A stretch of DNA of 39,807 bases from Flavobacteriaceae bacterium (GTDB lineage Bacteria > Bacteroidota > Bacteroidia > Flavobacteriales > Flavobacteriaceae): assembly GCA_013373635.1 (NCBI GenBank), contig JABXHN010000009.1:1-39807 (forward strand), in the 5' to 3' direction. The notes beneath the pieces are model-generated. The model was not told the DNA's origin. It made no database searches and saw only the letters and a list, made by a program, of their open reading frames with translations. The stretch's first letter is position 1; every line of letters begins with the position of its first letter. Position numbers and translations under genes: made by a program. Shown here one piece after another: positions 16,157 to 24,347 of this stretch.

Positions 16157-16852
16157 ATGAACGAGAGAGCAAAAAGTAAATGCGAACAATGCATCATTAG
16201 ACAGTTTAATTCCATGAGAGCGATGACTCATGAAGAATTGTCTAAGGTTTCTCAGTGCAAAGAAGTTAGAACCATTAAAAAAGGGGAGATCATCTTTAAA
16301 GAAGGCGATGCTCTTAACGGTGTTTTTTGTGTTAATAGCGGTATTTCAAAACTCTCTAAACTTTCTGAAAACGGAAAAAGTCAGATTGTTAAATTAGCTG
16401 GGAAAGGTGAAATCTTAGGGCAACGTTCTTTGATTGCAAGAGAAGAAGCTAACCTTACTGCTGAGGCTATCGATGATATGGAAGTTTGTTTTATCTCTAA
16501 AGAGCATATCTTAGAGCCTCTTGATCGAAACAACGAATATTCTACTGAAATGTTACGTCATTTGGCCAATGAGTTAAAAGAGGCGGATGATGTTATTGTC
16601 AATATGTCTCATAAATCAGTAAAACAACGTATGGCTGCCTGTATTCTCTATATGAACGATATGTATGGTTCAGATAGTGAAGGCTTCTTGAATCTTGTAT
16701 TATCGAGAGAGGATATTGCTGATATTGTTGGAACTGCTACTGAATCAGCTATACGTATGATTTCTGATTTCAAAAAACAAGGACTCATCAATACCATGGG
16801 TAAGCGAATTAAAATTGTTGATTTTCGCAAACTCCAATCCATGGCTCAATAG
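16157..16852 (+). CDS. FNR-like transcription regulator (Crp/Fnr family)
   Basis: A 231-residue regulator with a cyclic-nucleotide-binding-type beta roll (about 25-125), a dimer helix (about 125-155) and a winged HTH (about 175-225). The recognition helix TESAIRMISDF has E196 and R200, the pair that in E. coli FNR contacts the TGA half-site. Cysteines C9-x2-C12 at the N terminus and C111, in EVCFI aligning with C122 of E. coli FNR, suggest an oxygen-labile [4Fe-4S] cluster; the fourth ligand could be C34 or C58. It sits between ccoI and the universal stress gene, and TGAT-N4-(A/G)TCA sites flank it. Function: probable activator of low-oxygen genes. Confidence 0.9.
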   Translation: MNERAKSKCEQCIIRQFNSMRAMTHEELSKVSQCKEVRTIKKGEIIFKEGDALNGVFCVNSGISKLSKLSENGKSQIVKLAGKGEILGQRSLIAREEANLTAEAIDDMEVCFISKEHILEPLDRNNEYSTEMLRHLANELKEADDVIVNMSHKSVKQRMAACILYMNDMYGSDSEGFLNLVLSREDIADIVGTATESAIRMISDFKKQGLINTMGKRIKIVDFRKLQSMAQ

Positions 16853-16861
16853 TTTTACTAC

Positions 16862-16873
16862 TGATATTTATCA
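16862..16873 (+). promoter_or_regulatory. FNR-like operator before the universal stress protein gene
   Basis: TGATATTTATCA is a TGAT-N4-ATCA dyad with perfect arms. Its centre (16867.5) is 29.5 bp upstream of the first base of TACTTTTA at 16897, the same geometry as at hemN and ccoS. Confidence 0.7.
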
Positions 16874-16896
16874 TTGTTAGCTCCTAAGAGTTGATT

Positions 16897-16904
16897 TACT
16901 TTTA
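16897..16904 (+). promoter_or_regulatory. -7 promoter element of the universal stress protein gene
   Basis: TACTTTTA matches TAnnTTTG except at the last base. The expected start is near 16909, giving a leader of about 22 bases to the TTG start at 16931. Confidence 0.6.
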
Positions 16905-16930
16905 CCATGTAAATTATAAACTCTTTCGAC

Positions 16931-17845
16931 TTGATTGATCAACCCTATAAAGTGTTAATTCCCACAGATTTTTCAGAACATTCGTGGAACGCTGTTCAAA
17001 AAGCAATTCATTTGTTTTGGGATAAGCCTACAGTTTTTCATTTTATACACGCTTATAAACCTCATATTGCTAGGAGAAGATTTTCTGCAAGTGCCTTGTC
17101 TTTAGATGATTTACAAGAGGAACCTAAACGAATTGCAATTGAAAAATTAGACCTTCGAATCGAGAAAATAAAAGCCGAGCTTCACAACGAAAAGCACAGC
17201 TATTATACCCACACATCTTTTGAAACACTTAAAAATGCAGTCCTTCAAAAGCTTAATGAAAACGACATCGATTTAATTGTCATGGGAACTAAAGGAGCCA
17301 GTGCTATTGAGTATTCGTTGATGGGATCCAACACTCATAAATTGATTCAAGCCAATGCTTCATGTCCACTACTAGCCATTCCTAGACAGTGTCAATTGGA
17401 AAAAATTAATACGATTGGATTTGCATTAGATATCAAGCGTTCCATTAGCCCTCAACAGCTAAAACCGCTGATCGATGTTGCATCCTTACTCAATGCGAAA
17501 ATAAAAGTGGTTTATGTAAAAAAACCAAATGATTCATTTACAGAAAGCCAATTTGTGAATCTCAAAAAGTTAAAGAGCGCCTATAAGGATATTGCATTTG
17601 ATTTTAAAGGAGTGTTAGAGGTGAAATCCGTATCAAAGACTTTGGAACTTTATGCTGAAAAGGAAAAGATTGATGTGATGGCACTGATGAATTACAACTA
17701 TGGATTTGTTGAAAAAATGACAAAAGAAGAGGTGGTTAAAAAAACATTATTTGAATCGTTTATTCCACTTTTAGTGGTATCGGATCAAATTGAAAATAGT
17801 GCTAAAAAATTAAATTCGAATAAAGAGCTGACAACTCATGCTTAA
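16931..17845 (+). CDS. Double-domain universal stress protein (UspA family)
   Basis: A 304-residue cytoplasmic protein with two Usp domains. The first opens with YKVLIPTDFSEHSWNAV (residues 6-22) and has the ATP-binding pattern G119-x2-G122-x9-G132-S133. The second (about 150-290) is degenerate and lacks that motif. Such proteins aid survival under oxygen or energy limitation. The start is a TTG: the only nearby ATG (16907) is directly followed by an in-frame stop, and homologues begin close to the K-V-L-I strand. It lies 78 bases after the FNR-like gene and carries its own FNR-like operator, so it is probably part of the same low-oxygen response. Confidence 0.85.
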   Translation: MIDQPYKVLIPTDFSEHSWNAVQKAIHLFWDKPTVFHFIHAYKPHIARRRFSASALSLDDLQEEPKRIAIEKLDLRIEKIKAELHNEKHSYYTHTSFETLKNAVLQKLNENDIDLIVMGTKGASAIEYSLMGSNTHKLIQANASCPLLAIPRQCQLEKINTIGFALDIKRSISPQQLKPLIDVASLLNAKIKVVYVKKPNDSFTESQFVNLKKLKSAYKDIAFDFKGVLEVKSVSKTLELYAEKEKIDVMALMNYNYGFVEKMTKEEVVKKTLFESFIPLLVVSDQIENSAKKLNSNKELTTHA

Positions 17846-17885
17846 GTTTTAAAGCTAAAAGGAAGCTAAAATCAGTCAAATATTG

Positions 17886-17893
17886 TATATTTG
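17886..17893 (+). promoter_or_regulatory. -7 promoter element of a candidate small RNA
   Basis: TATATTTG is a full TAnnTTTG match, identical to the element before tRNA-Asp and tRNA-Leu. A transcript would start near 17899. No TTG lies at the ideal distance upstream, so the -33 part is weak. Confidence 0.55.
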
Positions 17894-17898
17894 CCACG

Positions 17899-17988
17899 TT
17901 GTGTTGCGTCTTGACTAGTAGTCGAGACCGTGTTCGAGTAGAAAACTACTCAACTAATGAAAGGCTTTCCAGTTGGAAGGCTTTTTTT
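17899..17988 (+). ncRNA. Candidate small structured RNA with three hairpins
   Basis: About 90 bases between a TATATTTG promoter element and a strong terminator, with no ORF. Hairpin 1 is GTCTTGACT/AGTCGAGAC (17908-17916 with 17920-17928), nine pairs including one G-U. Hairpin 2 is GTT-c-GAGTAG, loop AAAA, CTACTCAAC (17932-17954), nine pairs with a bulged C. Hairpin 3 is the terminator. It lies between the universal stress gene and the convergent 3' end of hutG, and its T-tract runs into the hutG stop codon. The family is not recognised; the possible roles (trans-acting RNA, or antisense effect on hutG) cannot be told apart from sequence. Confidence 0.6.
17960..17988 (+). terminator. Rho-independent terminator of the candidate small RNA
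   Basis: AAAGGCTTTCC, loop AGTT, GGAAGGCTTTT form an 11-pair stem (two G-U pairs) followed by an unbroken T run to 17988. On the opposite strand no T run follows, so it serves the plus strand only. Confidence 0.85.
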
Positions 17989-18925
17989 ATTTCCAAGAAT
18001 CGATGATATGATACGTCAGTGCAGCGGCTAGTTTAGATGTTCTAGAGTCGATATCAAAGGCAGGGTTGAGTTCTGCAAGATCAACACTGATGACTTTACC
18101 CTTACTCATTAGGTGCTTTACACAGGCTAGAGAAAAATCAACATCAAATCCTAAAGGAGATGGAGCACTTACTCCAGGAGCATAACAATCAGCAAAACCG
18201 TCTAGATCTATAGTAATATAAAGCAAATCTACTTTTTTTGAGAACGAATTAAGGGACTTAAAAACCTGACTTAAATGTTGAGTTGTTGAATATTCTCGTT
18301 CGATTAATTCAACTTGAAGTTCACGAGCTCTTTTTATGAGATAAGGTGGATTGGCATTTTTTCGATAGCCAATACAGAGGTAATGAAAATCATCCACTTC
18401 AGAGGCAATTTGATTAAAAGGAGATCCCGAGTGAGCTCCCTGTTCAAATGGCCTTAGATCTAAATGAGCATCAAAGTTTACGATCCCTATACTCTTATTG
18501 GGATAGGCCTTTTGAATGCCTTTGAAATGTCCATAGGCTATATCGTGTCCACCTCCAATGATAACAGGTTTAATTCCTTTACTCAAGATGCTGTACACTG
18601 TTTCAGCTAAATATTCTTGAGTCTGTTCTAGGTTTTGATCAATACATTGGATTTCTCCTAGATCGAGCAATTGAACTGAAGCGTCAAAGTGATTGGCGAG
18701 TTTGCCAAAACTTGTTCTAAACGATTGAGGTCCTTCAGAGGCACCGACTCTACCTTGATTTCGACGAACACCTTCATCTACAGCATAGCCTACTATTCCA
18801 AAGGTGGGGTGAATTACTTCTTTTAAATTGTTGAGATTTAAACACTCTATTCGCTGATAGAGGTAGTCGTGTTGACTGCTTGGTCTTCCCTTCCAATCCT
18901 CAGTATTTGGAGCTTTGTAATTCAT
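17987..18925 (-). CDS. hutG: Formimidoylglutamase
   Basis: A 312-residue manganese enzyme of the arginase/ureohydrolase fold, last step of histidine breakdown: formimidoylglutamate to glutamate plus formamide. The metal motifs are GGGHD (H127), FDAHLD (D152, H154, D156) and IDLDGFAD (D240, D242), followed by PGVSAPSP. Its place at the end of a hut operon decides between formimidoylglutamase and arginase or agmatinase. It starts 1 base after hutU and is the last gene of the operon, facing the candidate small RNA. Confidence 0.93.
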   Translation of the reverse strand: MNYKAPNTEDWKGRPSSQHDYLYQRIECLNLNNLKEVIHPTFGIVGYAVDEGVRRNQGRVGASEGPQSFRTSFGKLANHFDASVQLLDLGEIQCIDQNLEQTQEYLAETVYSILSKGIKPVIIGGGHDIAYGHFKGIQKAYPNKSIGIVNFDAHLDLRPFEQGAHSGSPFNQIASEVDDFHYLCIGYRKNANPPYLIKRARELQVELIEREYSTTQHLSQVFKSLNSFSKKVDLLYITIDLDGFADCYAPGVSAPSPLGFDVDFSLACVKHLMSKGKVISVDLAELNPAFDIDSRTSKLAAALTYHIIDSWK

Positions 18926-18926
18926 C

Positions 18927-20939
18927 TTAAAACAAATCTTTTAAATCGTCATCTGAAACAGTGATGGCAGGAGTCACTTTTAAGTTAGGGTAGTTCTCTT
19001 GTATGCGTTCTATAGTGAATACTGCATTTTCATTTCTAGCCCATGAGCGTCTTGAAAGTCCGTTGGTCACATCGTAAAAAAGCATTGACTCTAATCGTTT
19101 TTGAGCTTGATCACTTCCGTCGAGTACCATTCCAAACCCTCCGTTGATGACTTCGCCCCATCCAACGCCTCCACCGTTGTGGATCGATACCCAACTCGCC
19201 CCTCTAAAACTGTCTCCGATCACATTGTGAATGGCCATATCGGCCGTGAATTTACTTCCGTCGTAAATATTGGAGGTTTCTCTAAATGGAGAATCGGTTC
19301 CCGATACATCGTGATGATCCCTACCGAGAACTACAGGAGCACTAAGTTCTCCATAAGCAATAGCCTTGTTAAAAGCTTTAGCAATTTCCATACGACCGTA
19401 AGTGTCGGCGTAAAGGATACGTGCTTTGGAACCGACAACTAACTTGTTTTTTTTAGCGTTTTCAATCCAGTGAATATTATCGCTGAGTTGTTGTTGAATA
19501 CGTTCTGGTGCTTGCTCTTTTAGTTCTTTCATAACGCGAAGCGCTATGGCATCGGTTGTGTCTAAGTCTTCCCAGTCTCCAGAGCTGCATACCCATCTAA
19601 AGGGTCCAAACCCATAGTCAAAACAGAGGGGTCCAAGGATGTCTTGAACATAGGATGGATACTTAAAATCAATTCCGTTTTCGGCCATCACATCGGCTTT
19701 TGCTTTAGAGGCTTCCAATAAAAAGGCGTTTCCATAATCAAAGAAATAGGTTCCTTTTGCACTATGACTATTAATGGCATTGATCTGTCGAATTAAACTT
19801 TTATGGACTGCTTCTTGAAACGCTTTAGGATCAGATACCATCAGATGATTGGATTCTTCATAGCTCAATCCAACAGGATAATAACCACCTGCCCAGGGAT
19901 TGTGAAGTGAGGTTTGATCGGATCCTAAATCCACATAAATATTTTCTTTGTCAAAGGCTTCCCATAGGTCAACGATATTACCGATATAGGCGATTGAAGT
20001 TGTTTCTTCCTTTTCTTGTGCTGTCTTAATTCGAGTGATCAATTGATCGAGATCCTCAATAAGTTCTTTGACCCAACCTTGCTCATGTCTTTTATGTGCA
20101 GCCTTGGAGTTAATTTCTGCACAGACAGTAATACATCCAACGATATCACCTGCCTTTGGTTGTGCACCACTCATTCCTCCTAATCCAGAAGTTAAAAACA
20201 ACTTTCCTTTTGGATTGGTATTGGGATCAATACGTCTAAAGGCATTCATCACTGTGATGGTGGTTCCGTGAACAATTCCCTGAGGTCCAATATACATATA
20301 GGACCCAGCAGTCATTTGACCGTATTGAGTGACCCCGAGTGCGTTATAGCGTTCCCAGTCATCAGGTTTGGAATAATTTGGAATCATCATACCGTTAGTG
20401 ATAACCACTCTTGGAGCCGATTTTGATGATGGAAATAATCCCATGGGATGTCCAGAATACATATGTAGTGTTTGCTCCTCTGTCATCTGAGAGAGGTAGT
20501 GCATACAAAGACGGTATTGGATCCAATTTTGGAAGACCGCTCCATTTCCACCATAAGTGATGAGTTCTTCAGGATGTTGAGCTACTTTTGGATCTAAATT
20601 GTTGTCGATCATCATCATAATCGCTGCTGCCTCTTTGCATTTAGCTGGGTAGTGATCAATAGGTCTTGCAAAAATCTCATAGCTAGGTTTAAATCGAAAC
20701 ATATAGATTCTACCGTAGTCTTTGAGTTCCTGAGCAAATTCCTTAGAGAGTTCATGATGCCATTTTTGAGGTACATATCTCAACGCATTGCGAACTGCCA
20801 ACTTTTTTTCTTCAATCGACAAGAGGTTCTTTCGTTTTGGAGCTCTGTTAACTTCAGTTGAAGGAGTATATAAAGGAGGTAATTCAGTTGGAATTCCTTG
20901 GCTAATTTCTTTTTGAAAATGTGCTAATTCTAGATTCAT
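18927..20939 (-). CDS. hutU: Urocanate hydratase, long form
   Basis: A 670-residue enzyme using tightly bound NAD+ to convert urocanate to imidazolone propionate, the second step of histidine breakdown. The NAD loop GLGGMSGAQ is at 252-260 and the active-site cysteine lies in FRWVCSSGD (C451, equivalent in type to C410 of Pseudomonas HutU). HNGGGVGWGEVINGGFG lies near the C terminus. It is about 110 residues longer than the Pseudomonas enzyme, mostly as an N-terminal extension and an insert around 290-335, a size also seen in eukaryotic urocanases. It begins 2 bases after hutI. Confidence 0.96.
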   Translation of the reverse strand: MNLELAHFQKEISQGIPTELPPLYTPSTEVNRAPKRKNLLSIEEKKLAVRNALRYVPQKWHHELSKEFAQELKDYGRIYMFRFKPSYEIFARPIDHYPAKCKEAAAIMMMIDNNLDPKVAQHPEELITYGGNGAVFQNWIQYRLCMHYLSQMTEEQTLHMYSGHPMGLFPSSKSAPRVVITNGMMIPNYSKPDDWERYNALGVTQYGQMTAGSYMYIGPQGIVHGTTITVMNAFRRIDPNTNPKGKLFLTSGLGGMSGAQPKAGDIVGCITVCAEINSKAAHKRHEQGWVKELIEDLDQLITRIKTAQEKEETTSIAYIGNIVDLWEAFDKENIYVDLGSDQTSLHNPWAGGYYPVGLSYEESNHLMVSDPKAFQEAVHKSLIRQINAINSHSAKGTYFFDYGNAFLLEASKAKADVMAENGIDFKYPSYVQDILGPLCFDYGFGPFRWVCSSGDWEDLDTTDAIALRVMKELKEQAPERIQQQLSDNIHWIENAKKNKLVVGSKARILYADTYGRMEIAKAFNKAIAYGELSAPVVLGRDHHDVSGTDSPFRETSNIYDGSKFTADMAIHNVIGDSFRGASWVSIHNGGGVGWGEVINGGFGMVLDGSDQAQKRLESMLFYDVTNGLSRRSWARNENAVFTIERIQENYPNLKVTPAITVSDDDLKDLF

Positions 20940-20941
20940 TC

Positions 20942-22183
20942 TTAAGGTATTAATGTTCCAGATTTTATGATGTGGGATGGATTTAATCGTCCTTGAGTAT
21001 AAAATATCCTTCGGTAATCATCAGTTGGAAATACGATCATATCCGCTTTTAATCCTGCTCTGAGTATTCCTCTATCCTTTAAATTTAAAGCAAATGCCGC
21101 TCTAAAAGTTATTCCCGCAAGGAGTTCAGCATTAGATAGTTTCTCATAACTTCCTAAGATTGAAGCTTGAGTGAGTAAGTGTCCCATTGGCGCAGAACCC
21201 GGATTCCAATCCGTTGCGATGGCTAAGCAGGCTCCTGCATCGAGAAGTTTTCTAGCTGGGGTAAACTGTACGCCTAATCCTATCGAAGCACCAGGAAGTG
21301 CCACGGCTACCGTATCGCTCTTAGCAAGTAAGTCAATTTCTAAATGACCACTAGCCTCTAAATGGTCAGCACTGAGTGATTCCATCTCCACCGCAAAAGA
21401 ACTTCCTCCAACTGAGAACTGATCAGCGTGAATACAGCTGTCAAAACCCAATTCTTTTGCCTTTTCAATATAGGGTTTCAGTGTAGAAGCGTTAAAAGCT
21501 TCCTGCTCTAAAAAGGCATCAACTCGATGACATAAATCTTCCACTTTTAAAACAGGAAGTAGCTTCTGAGCAATTTCATCGAGGTAATCACTTGGACTTC
21601 CATCGTAATCTTTTGGAAATATATGAGCGGCAAGACAGGTGGCAATTAGGTCAGCTTGAGTTTGAGTATTAGCCGAGTCGATAGCTCGCATTATTTTAAG
21701 TTCTTCTTCTACTGAAAGCCCATATCCTGATTTGACTTCAATGGTCGTGATTCCTTGTTGTAATAGTTGATTTGCTCTTTGCTTAGTAAGCTCAACAAGG
21801 GTTTGTAAACTTGCGGCTCTTGTTTGAGTTACCGTATCCCAAATACCTCCTCCTTGAGCAGCTATTTCTAAATAACTCACTCCAGCATTTCGAAGGGCGT
21901 AATCTCGTTCTCTTGAACCAGCCCAACAAATATGCGTGTGTGCGTCGATCATTCCCGGGATCACTACTGAGTTTTTTGGAATGTCAATTCGTTTAGCATC
22001 GATCTCACTAGCAAAGGTTTCAATTTCTTTGAAAGGAGCAATTTTTACAATCTTTCCATCTTGCATGAGAATTCCGTATTGACTTTTGGGATTTAATAGC
22101 TCGTCGCTAAGCGCTCCTTTTAAAGGAAGCTCATCCATGCATATCAACTGATTTATGGGCCCTATATAGCTTGCTTGTTTCAT
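20942..22183 (-). CDS. hutI: Imidazolonepropionase
   Basis: A 413-residue metal-dependent amidohydrolase opening the imidazolone ring to give formimidoylglutamate, third step of histidine breakdown. Motifs: GMIDAHTHICWAGSRERD (H82, H84, R91), EVKSGYGLS near 160-168, IHADQFSVGG near 253, and ATDWNPGSAP near 325. These residues, including the substrate-binding arginine and the DWNPGS segment, are specific for HutI within the amidohydrolase family. It directly abuts hutH with no gap. Confidence 0.95.
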   Translation of the reverse strand: MKQASYIGPINQLICMDELPLKGALSDELLNPKSQYGILMQDGKIVKIAPFKEIETFASEIDAKRIDIPKNSVVIPGMIDAHTHICWAGSRERDYALRNAGVSYLEIAAQGGGIWDTVTQTRAASLQTLVELTKQRANQLLQQGITTIEVKSGYGLSVEEELKIMRAIDSANTQTQADLIATCLAAHIFPKDYDGSPSDYLDEIAQKLLPVLKVEDLCHRVDAFLEQEAFNASTLKPYIEKAKELGFDSCIHADQFSVGGSSFAVEMESLSADHLEASGHLEIDLLAKSDTVAVALPGASIGLGVQFTPARKLLDAGACLAIATDWNPGSAPMGHLLTQASILGSYEKLSNAELLAGITFRAAFALNLKDRGILRAGLKADMIVFPTDDYRRIFYTQGRLNPSHIIKSGTLIP

Positions 22184-23761
22184 TTAAAATTGTTCAAATT
22201 CATCTTCAAAAATACAGGGATCATCATCAATTTTATCGCTGAGATCATCGTGAATGGATTGAATAATCCGATCGGATTGTATGAGTTCAATCGCTTTTTC
22301 AATATCCTTGTGAAAGATACGATCAACCTTTGCAAAGGGCACTTCTTCTCTTAGTGTCTGATGAACTTTTTCGAGTAGTTTACCGGATTTTAAAGGTCTC
22401 CTAAAACTGAGTGCTTGAGCAGCAGTCAGAAGTTCTATCGCTAATATTTTTTGAGTGTTATAGGCGACCGTTAATGCTTTTCTACCACTGATGGATCCCA
22501 TACTCACATGGTCTTCCTGTCCGAGCGATGTAGAGATACTATCAGCGCTAGACGGAAAGCAAAGTCCTTTGTTTTCACTTGCTAAAGCAGCCGAAGTATA
22601 TTGCAAAATCATATAACCTGAATTGATTCCCGTGTCTTCCATCAGTAATTTTGGAACCCCATGAGAGAGTCCCATAAGGGCCAAATAGATTCTTCGATCA
22701 GAGATGTTCCCAAGTTCTGAGGCTGCTAAACAAGCATAGTCCAATGCCATGGCCAGCGGTTGTCCGTGAAAATTACCACCGCTGATGGTGTGGTCCTTGT
22801 CAAATACAATTGGGTTGTCGGTCACCGAATTGAGCTCTGTTTCTACGAGTTCTTTTAGATGTAACCAAGCATTTCTGGATGCTCCGTGAACCTGAGGAAT
22901 ACATCGTAGTGAATAGGGATCTTGAACACGATCACAATCCTGGTGATCTTTCATAATCTCAGAATCTCTGAGCATATTGTAGATTCTATTCGCGACATAG
23001 GAATTCCCTTTAAATGGTCGAAGCTCGTGAAGTTCTTTTTCGAAGGGTTTTGCAGATCCTTGAAGGGCCTCAATCATCAAAGCTCCAATGATATCAGCAT
23101 GGTTTAAACAGCGATAGAGTTCTTCGACTGTTTTTACCCCATGTGCTAAGATAAATTGAGTTCCATTAATTAAGGCAAGACCTTCTTTTGGTCCTAATAC
23201 TAGTGGTTGAAGTCCTGTTTGTTGATAGACTTTATCAATAGATAATCGTTCTCCTTTAAACAATACATCTCCCTCTCCAATCAGTGGTAAAAACAAATGA
23301 GATAGGGGAGCGAGATCTCCAGAGGCCCCAACAGAACCCTGCTCAGGTACAATCGGTAATACGTCGTTTTCAATCATCCAAATGATGCGCTCCACAGTGG
23401 GAAGTGCAATTCCAGAATAACCTCTTGAGAGGGCGTGAACTTTACAAATCATCATGAGTTTCACCAGTTCACTATCGATTGGTTTCCCAACACCGACACA
23501 GTGACTCTTGAGTAAGTTTACTTGTAATTTGGCGGTTTCTTCTTTGGATATTTTAGTGGTGCACAAAGGACCAAATCCTGTATTGATACCGTAAACAGTT
23601 CGATCGTCTTTAACAATGGATTGTACAGATGCTCTAGACTTTTCAATCGCTTTTCGAGCTTGATCATTCAATTCGGCTTTGAGTTCACCCCTGGCAATAG
23701 CCAAGGCTGATCCAGTTGTAAGAGCATCGACGCCATAGTTGAATAATAGAGGGTTTTTCAT
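22184..23761 (-). CDS. hutH: Histidine ammonia-lyase
   Basis: A 525-residue enzyme that removes ammonia from histidine to give urocanate, first step of the pathway. The self-formed MIO cofactor comes from A146-S147-G148 in GSVGASGDLAPLSHL. YGINTGFGP (Y57) is the conserved lid tyrosine segment, and NPxxF in VTDNPIVF and FHGQPLAMALD also match the family. It starts 9 bases after the DUF456 gene. No hut repressor or transporter gene is in the cluster. Confidence 0.96.
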   Translation of the reverse strand: MKNPLLFNYGVDALTTGSALAIARGELKAELNDQARKAIEKSRASVQSIVKDDRTVYGINTGFGPLCTTKISKEETAKLQVNLLKSHCVGVGKPIDSELVKLMMICKVHALSRGYSGIALPTVERIIWMIENDVLPIVPEQGSVGASGDLAPLSHLFLPLIGEGDVLFKGERLSIDKVYQQTGLQPLVLGPKEGLALINGTQFILAHGVKTVEELYRCLNHADIIGALMIEALQGSAKPFEKELHELRPFKGNSYVANRIYNMLRDSEIMKDHQDCDRVQDPYSLRCIPQVHGASRNAWLHLKELVETELNSVTDNPIVFDKDHTISGGNFHGQPLAMALDYACLAASELGNISDRRIYLALMGLSHGVPKLLMEDTGINSGYMILQYTSAALASENKGLCFPSSADSISTSLGQEDHVSMGSISGRKALTVAYNTQKILAIELLTAAQALSFRRPLKSGKLLEKVHQTLREEVPFAKVDRIFHKDIEKAIELIQSDRIIQSIHDDLSDKIDDDPCIFEDEFEQF

Positions 23762-23770
23762 GGCTTTTAA

Positions 23771-24274
23771 TTAAAATATGTCTGACTTAAATTCCCAAGT
23801 ATATTGGACAAAGTAAACCAAATATACAATACTTAAAACGAGTTTAAGCAAAGTTCCAGCTAGAAATCCTATCAGCGATCCAAAGGCGGATTTGAGCTTA
23901 TTTTTAGAGCTTTTATTGTAGATAAGTTCTCCTATATAGGATCCTAGAAAAGGAAAAATCAAGAAACCGAATGGCCCGAAAATTGGAATGAGTATCGCTG
24001 CAACAACACCAATGATTGCCCCATAAGAACCCTGTTTTGATCCCCCGAATTTCTTAGTACCCCACGCAGGCATAAATAAATCGATGAGATATACTCCAAG
24101 AGCAATTAAACAAGTGATGATTAAAAAACTCATACTCATCTCAACAGCCTTTGTTAAATACAATAGCAATAGGCCTAACCAACTAAGAGGAGGTCCAGGA
24201 AGTGCAGGAATCACAGCTCCTAAAACACCTAAAAGAACCATTAATAATCCCAATCCAAAAAAGAGTAGTTCCAT
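23771..24274 (-). CDS. DUF456 family membrane protein
   Basis: A 167-residue protein with about four membrane segments (near 1-22, 33-65, 80-110, 130-157), rich in Gly and Pro (AVIPALPGPPLSWLG), the DUF456 pattern; FGPFGFLIFPFLGSYIGE marks the second half. The function of the family is not established. It is the first gene of the transcription unit, 9 bases before hutH, so it is likely co-expressed with histidine breakdown; this could reflect function or only promoter sharing. Confidence 0.8.
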   Translation of the reverse strand: MELLFFGLGLLMVLLGVLGAVIPALPGPPLSWLGLLLLYLTKAVEMSMSFLIITCLIALGVYLIDLFMPAWGTKKFGGSKQGSYGAIIGVVAAILIPIFGPFGFLIFPFLGSYIGELIYNKSSKNKLKSAFGSLIGFLAGTLLKLVLSIVYLVYFVQYTWEFKSDIF

Positions 24275-24347
24275 AGTGTATTTGATTTTAATAACTTAAG
24301 CATTACAGAGCTTTATGCTCTACAAAAAAATTGTATTTTCGAACATT

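Noticed and set aside
16907-16912. ATG as the start of the universal stress gene, or a frameshift there
   Set aside because: The ATG is directly followed by in-frame TAA. The predicted transcript start (about 16909) lies inside it, and the family pattern begins just after the TTG at 16931.
19101-19442. Plus-strand open frame of 113 codons inside hutU
   Set aside because: It is antisense to a gene with clear catalytic motifs, has no promoter element and no recognisable protein pattern.
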